From the NCBI GenBank assembly GCA_949358305.1, contig OX442319.1:13764001-13828000 (forward strand): DNA of 64,000 nt, given 5' to 3'. Of this stretch, positions 50,861-64,000 are shown piece after piece. Origin of the DNA: Strigamia acuminata. Taxonomy: Eukaryota; Arthropoda; Chilopoda; Geophilomorpha; Linotaeniidae. Numbering within the stretch: position 1 is the stretch's first letter; each line of letters begins with the position of its first letter. A model generated the notes under the pieces. It was not told the DNA's origin and searched no databases. It saw nothing but the letters and a program-made list of their open reading frames with translations. A program made the translations under genes and the position numbers.

Positions 50861-51350
50861 TATACCTCTTATTCATTGTTTACTTTATACCTCTTATTCA
50901 TTGTTTACTTTATACCTCTTATTCATTGTTTACTTTATACCTCTTATTCATTATTTTATTTCTTACACCTTATTCCATTTCTAATCCCTCATTTCTCATT
51001 TCTCATCTCTCACTTATTTCTCATCCCTCCCTTATCTCTCTTCGTATCTTTCATCTTTTACTACTTATTCCTCATCTCTCATCTCTGCTTGTTATCCCTC
51101 ATCTTTCAATTCTTATTTTTCATCCCTCACTTTGTATCTCTTATTTCTTACTTCTTACCTCTTATTGTTTACTTTGTTATTTCTTACATCTTATTCCATT
51201 TCTCATTTCTCAACCCTCATCCCTCACTTCTTTTTCCTCAGCTCTTATTTTTTATTCCTCATTCCTTACTACTTATCTGTCAGCTCACTTTTTATCCTTC
51301 ATCTCTCACTTCTCATACGTCGCCCCTTACTCTCATTCCTCACTTATGTC
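50860..51350. repeat. Pyrimidine-rich low-complexity tract
   Basis: Irregular repeats of TTATTTCTCATCTCTCA-like units, including four near-exact 28-bp repeats of TACCTCTTATTCATTGTTTA at the left end. It is open in several frames only because of composition. Confidence 0.85.
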
Positions 51351-51755
51351 TCGTTTTTGAATTCTTATTCCTCATCTTTGAATTCTTATTCCTCATCTTT
51401 GAATTCTTATTCCTCATCTTTGAATTCTTATTCCTCATCTTTGAATTCTTATTCCTCATCTTTGAATTCTTATTCCTCATCTTTGAATTCTTATTCCTCA
51501 TCTTTGAATTCTTATTCCTCATCTTTGAATTCTTATTCCTCATCTTTGAATTCTTATTCCTCATCTTTGAATTCTTATTCCTCATCTTTGAATTCTTATT
51601 CCTCATCTTTGAATTCTTATTCCTCATCTTTGAATTCTTATTCCTCATCTTTGAATTCTTATTCCTCATCTTTGAATTCTTATTCCTCATCTTTGAATTC
51701 TTATTCCTCATCTTTGAATTCTTATTCCTCATCTTTGAATTCTTATTCCTCATCT
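51351..51755. repeat. 21-bp minisatellite
   Basis: About 19 nearly perfect copies of TTTGAATTCTTATTCCTCATC. The 21-bp period gives long open frames on both strands (FEFLFLI, RNKNSKM), which I do not regard as genes. Confidence 0.95.
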
Positions 51756-51803
51756 CTACTTATCTCCTTCATCACTTCTTATCTATTATCTCACACTTCT
51801 TAA

Positions 51804-52206
51804 CCTTCCCATAGCCAAGCCTAGTTTCCACCATTGCTAGCTAAGGTCGGTCATTTCTGCCTTCTTTTAAAAATCCTTCTGCACATGTGCACAATCACAT
51901 TTTTCCTGGTGCAATCGCATTTTTCCTGGTAAAAGCACATGTTTTAGGACTAATTTTAATACGCCACCTAGTGCAAACAGATGGCAAAGTGGTGTACGGC
52001 GCTCCCATTAAGGGTGTTTTATGTTATAAATATTAAATTATCTTATTAATTATTGAAAAACTATTTGTATTTAGACATTATAAAATAAGAAAAAAATGTT
52101 TTTGAGGAATAAAAGTTAACCTCATTAATTAATTTTCAGGAAAAAAAGAATTACAGTGATTTTTGCACTTCTGTAATTTTTTTGACCTACCATGGCTATG
52201 GGAAGG
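51804..52206. mobile_element. piggyBac-like MITE with TTAA duplication
   Basis: Ends CCTTCCCATAGCC and the exact inverse are flanked by TTAA at 51,800-51,803 and 52,207-52,210, the piggyBac target. 403 bp, no coding sequence. It contains CACTAGGTGGCG (minus, about 51,962-51,975), 12 of 14 to the CTCF core. Confidence 0.8.
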
Positions 52207-52385
52207 TTAACCTTCACTGAATTCCTTATCTCATCTCCTCTCACCTCTTCCCCTTCCCTCTTCTCATCTCTTTCCTTCCACTTCAATTTATAAATTAAAA
52301 ATTAATTAAAAGGCTGAACAAGATGGAAATTTATTTGTTGAATAAGAAGACAGCTTATGTTGGTGATATCTGTTACACAAACTAA

Positions 52386-52612
52386 ACATGTCGCCACCAG
52401 ATGGCGCAACGAACTGTTTTTATCACCATCTGGTGGTGGTGTCACGAACTAAAATATCGCCACCAGGTGGCGCTGCTAAAAAGAAGTTTGAATTGATCTA
52501 ATGGATATTTTGTTACGCCATCTGGTGGCGATATTTTAGTTCGTGACACCGCCACCAGATGATGCTAAAAACAGTTCGTTGCGCCATCTGGTGGCGGTGT
52601 CACGAACTGAAA
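52386..52612. repeat. Hairpin with multiple CTCF-consensus matches
   Basis: Inverted arms of about 85 bp. Full matches to CCASYAGRKGGCRS are at 52,394-52,407 and 52,460-52,473 (plus) and 52,581-52,594 (minus), with a 13 of 14 match at 52,515-52,528 (minus). Arms also share TTCGTGACACCGCCACC. It may be a MITE; no target duplication was confirmed. Confidence 0.75.
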
Positions 52613-52629
52613 GAACTAATAAAAATTTA

Positions 52630-52990
52630 ATTGTTAATTTAGTTTGTGTTTATATTTATTTATTAGCAAAAACGAACGAAGTAAATAACTATTTAAAATT
52701 TTATTTAAAAAAAGATAATACATAATTATAACAAATAAATACACATGATGACATGTACAAAGAAAGAGAAACATCCAATTAGAAACAAGAGCCAGAAAAA
52801 GAAGAATAGAACACAAGACAAAGAAGAATATAAATAAAAGCAAAAAAAAAACAAGAGCGAGCAGAAAAACGAGTAAAAGGAGAAAAACGACGAGTAGGAG
52901 AAGAAAAATAACGAAAGAAGAAAACAGAATGAAAATAAAAACACAAGTCGAGTCATAAAAGATGTGGTTGGATGCAACCGTTTGCTTTGC
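52630..52990. repeat. Purine-rich low-complexity tract
   Basis: Runs of AAGAAGAA and AAAAACGA-type sequence. The 131-codon minus-strand frame across it is compositional. Confidence 0.6.
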
Positions 52991-53172
52991 TGTCCCAAAA
53001 ACAACTTTCGAGTCAGTCACATGATTCACTCGACTTCCTGTTGCCTATTCCCTGGTCCACGGGTCTACCGGGCTCACAGATCAGTCACAAATAACCACTT
53101 CTGATCAGTCAGGATCAGAAATGAAAGATCGTCAATTATCAATATTAGGTGAAGAATAACAGTAACTCCAGG

Positions 53173-53373
53173 TTACCCTGACATAGCCGGCTTGTCGACC
53201 ATGGAAAGGAGGTGGTTCACAAGGGCCAGACGAACTTCGACACCCTTGTAATGTGAATAGACAGTGAACGCTGGAAAACGAGTGAGAGATGGGAAAGAAT
53301 GAATTAGCCGCGAGTAAGTGGCCACACTAGCTGAGACACCACGAACGTGAATGTTTGCGGACTGAGACATCAC
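53173..53373 (-). other. Unrecognised 66-codon open frame
   Basis: Begins MMSQSANIHVRGVSASVATY and ends DKPAMSG, with a donor-like GG|GTAACC just inside the stop. Part of its sequence (GAGCTGAGACACC) recurs at about 53,475, hinting at a repeat. It could be a first exon of an unknown gene. The surrounding 53,030-54,000 shows nothing else. Confidence 0.25.
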
Positions 53374-53686
53374 AAGTTATCCACTCAATCAATCAGAAAT
53401 ACAAGACGAGGTGAAAACCATGGCCATATGAACTTGGACAACACAGTTCAAATGAAAGGAAACGGCCAGACGAGCTGAGACACCGTGTAATAAGTCATGC
53501 TGGAGGAAAACTATTTAAGTGCTCACAATTTGGGTTTAACCTGGTTCACAGAGGTGTATGTGATTATCTTATTTGCACAATTGTTGGCCATCACCGATTA
53601 GTGTTTGCTATCTTCGAACAATGTGCCCTCGGAGTTTGAAGAAATGGAAGCATAAATTAGAAGCCAAGTTGGATTTACGTACTTCT

Positions 53687-53692
53687 TTTATT
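53687..53692 (-). terminator. Possible polyadenylation signal for HIPK
   Basis: AATAAA on the minus strand, about 870 nt past the HIPK stop codon. Other A-rich alternatives exist, so this is tentative. Confidence 0.3.
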
Positions 53693-54183
53693 CTCTTTTT
53701 TAATATTTTTTTGAAGAGTTCATGTTAAGATCAAACTCGCATTTCTGTCCCTCAAATGTCAGTTTGCCACGGAGAAATAATAAAATAGCTGGAATTTCTT
53801 ACTCTTACACAATATCTAATAAGCAGTAAATAAAAAAATCAGGTGTCTACTCTGGAAAATACAAAACAAATCGACAATTATTTCCAATTGCATGACAATA
53901 GGCCCCAAATACAACAAGTATGTGATGCTTCATTGGCGATTGATTCATTTAAATTTAAACCGACATATTTCTCGAATTACAATCGCATGTTTCGGTGGCT
54001 CGACAACTAATTGTGGACAAATTTAAGACAAATTTGTCAACTTCCAGGACCACCACTACAAACAGCGAGCCAATTTCAAAACCCCAAACACACAATAATT
54101 AAAAAACCACAACAAATCCACCTAAACATCAACAACAACACAACAAAAACAAATCTCCGCTTTCTGTGGCCTTTTGCATACTT

Positions 54184-54187
54184 GATT

Positions 54188-54218
<31 letters not shown>

Positions 54219-54220
54219 TT
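54184..54220. repeat. (AATC)n microsatellite
   Basis: Eight or nine copies of AATC in the presumed 3' untranslated region of HIPK. (AT)n lies nearby at 54,285-54,310. Confidence 0.9.
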
Positions 54221-54557
54221 CCCCCTGCCAATCTTTGGTTACCGATAAAAAGTAAGTCCAATAAATCTCTCCTAATATTAATATTAATATAGATATATAT
54301 ATATATCTACTATTTGTCCTAAAATTTATATAAATATAATATATATACATTTACAAGGCGACACAACAAAAAACTAAAAATAATCCTAAAAAAAATCACA
54401 ACAATATTAGCATTTCATAAGAAAACTAAAGTCGCCGCTCGAAACCCCCAACAACTAAAAATTCAACCGGTCCGCCCTGAAAAAAAAACACGATCCCGGT
54501 GTCTGTCTGTCTGTCTTAGTCTTTTGATTTTGCGATTTTTCGCCGATCATTCGCCGA

Positions 54558-62890
<8,333 letters not shown>

Positions 62891-63185
62891 TTAGATTTCA
62901 ACTCTTGCAATTTTGTTAGCTTACGTTACGTGCGTTCAAAGTTTCTGTTCACATAGAAACGGCCAAAATACATCAATGTTTTCCTTTTTGGATCTAACGT
63001 TCGTGGCGGCCATTTTGAATTTGGTTGTAAAAGTTGTAGAAAGCAAACAACTCGAGCGTTATTTTTTCTTGTTTTTGCAATTTTTGCTGATAGTTTTTGG
63101 CTGTTTTCATATCCATTCATTCTATTTATAGAAACGGTCAACGTAAACTTTGAACGCGTCTAAATTTTTATCCCACAAACATAAT

Positions 63186-63604
63186 TTGGGATGAGAACGG
63201 GACCAATTTTTGAGTCCCATCCCGTTCCGTGTCCCGAAAATTTTGAATTGTTCGGGTCCCGGACCGTCCCGTGTCCCGAAATTTTAAATTTTTCGGGTCC
63301 TGAACCGTCCCGTGTCCCGAAATTTTCACTTTTTCCGGGCCCAAAAAACACGCATATTATGCAAAAAACGCGTACTATGTCATAATACGTCATAATACAC
63401 ATGTTTTACGACGTAATACACACGTTTTACGACGTAATACACACGTTTTACGTCTTATTACGTCGAATTACGTAATACAAACGTAATACAGAAGTCCCGC
63501 CCCGTCCCGAATTCCGTTTCACCCAGTCCCGTCCCGTCCCGTCCCGTATCCCGCTACGGGACCGGGACCGGAACCGGGACTTCCGGTCCCGTTCTCATCC
63601 CTAA
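63186..63604. mobile_element. hAT-like MITE (TTRGGGATGAGAACGGGACC ends)
   Basis: Left end TTGGGATGAGAACGGGACC, right end reversed TTAGGGATGAGAACGGGACC. Subterminal repeats of GTCCCGTGTCCCGAAATTTT lie on the left and GTCCCGTCCCGTCCCGT on the right. Three 21-bp repeats of GACGTAATACACACGTTTTA lie inside. No clear 8-bp duplication, no coding sequence. Confidence 0.7.
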
Positions 63605-64000
63605 TCGGGAACGAGGCATTTGTTTGATTTGGTTTATATAATTGCTGATTTTGATTTTGATTTTAAATAAATGCGACAAATTGTACTCTTTTTTTGTAGA
63701 TATTTTGCCTAATTTTTGGAAATTTTAGTGTACGTTAGAAAGCCGATTATCCGAATTTTGTAAATTTCATATACATTCTAAGATTTGCAATCCTGATCAC
63801 AGAAAATGTTCATGCTACTCTTCACATTAGAAAACATTTTATTTTATGTGAGCACGATTATTAACACCGATTAATGATTATATTAATTCAAGGGTTCAAG
63901 TAGGCGCCGGGACCCGTTTAAGCGCTGAGGGTTAAATCAATCTCACATTTTATTGAAACCAAATGACGAACAAAAACAACATCTAATCACCAAATCCATC
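63605..64000. other. No recognisable gene
   Basis: AT-rich. A short TAGGCGCCGGGACCCGTTTAA at about 63,901 resembles the GC-rich core at 4,320-4,370 and 4,550-4,580, perhaps the edge of another copy that continues outside the window. Confidence 0.5.

Noticed and set aside
51340-51814. Long open frames on both strands (FEFLFLI and RNKNSKM repeats)
   Set aside because: A 21-bp tandem repeat keeps all three frames open in step. No start context, no non-repeat domain.

Overview
The window is animal (metazoan) nuclear DNA: genes are split by GT-AG introns, intergenic DNA is AT-rich and full of transposons and minisatellites, and the two recognisable host genes are animal families. HIPK is nearly collinear with insect and vertebrate homologues, so a bilaterian invertebrate is likely, but I cannot name the group. 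I see no bacterial or viral genes, no CRISPR array, and no tRNA or rRNA gene.

Layout. 1-9,425: repeat-dominated. It holds a 25-bp minisatellite in two arrays (631-1,976 with a compound satellite inside it, and 4,981-9,425) and a 3-kb duplicated segment carrying a spare last exon of the neighbouring channel gene. 9,631-16,385 (minus): a DEG/ENaC-type channel gene for which I can assemble seven phase-compatible exons. One uninterrupted exon carries the second membrane helix of one channel unit followed by the first membrane helix of another, so the gene predicts a tandem two-unit channel of about 651 residues. 16.4-21.1 kb: degenerate coding fragments and a Gypsy-type LTR element with a large internal deletion. 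21.2-24.8 kb and 47.5-50.4 kb: two copies of one dispersed repeat (R1; a third fragment at 1-215). Comparing them exposes empty sites for several nested DNA transposons. 26,448-33,567 (plus): an intact-looking Copia element. 34,987-36,095: a DNA transposon with an 8-bp target duplication and two spliced exon-like pieces. 36,667-45,976: a Copia element on the minus strand, split by a second plus-strand copy of the same family (40,096-44,853). 46.1-47.2 kb: nested MITEs. 50.4-54.5 kb: simple repeats, a piggyBac-like MITE and a hairpin packed with CTCF-consensus matches. 54,558-62,860 (minus): a HIPK kinase gene in eleven exons (about 1,153 codons), almost every long intron holding its own private minisatellite. 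63,186-63,604: a hAT-like MITE.

How the parts relate. HIPK is a nuclear Ser/Thr kinase and the DEG/ENaC gene a membrane cation channel; nothing suggests they act together. The transposons are autonomous or parasitic. Their main interest is structural: dated nesting, empty sites and target duplications, and regulatory-looking motifs (CRE palindromes, CTCF-like sites) carried in their arms. The strongest candidate for something undescribed is the tandem DEG/ENaC gene with repeated exon phases and a duplicated, locally divergent terminal exon.
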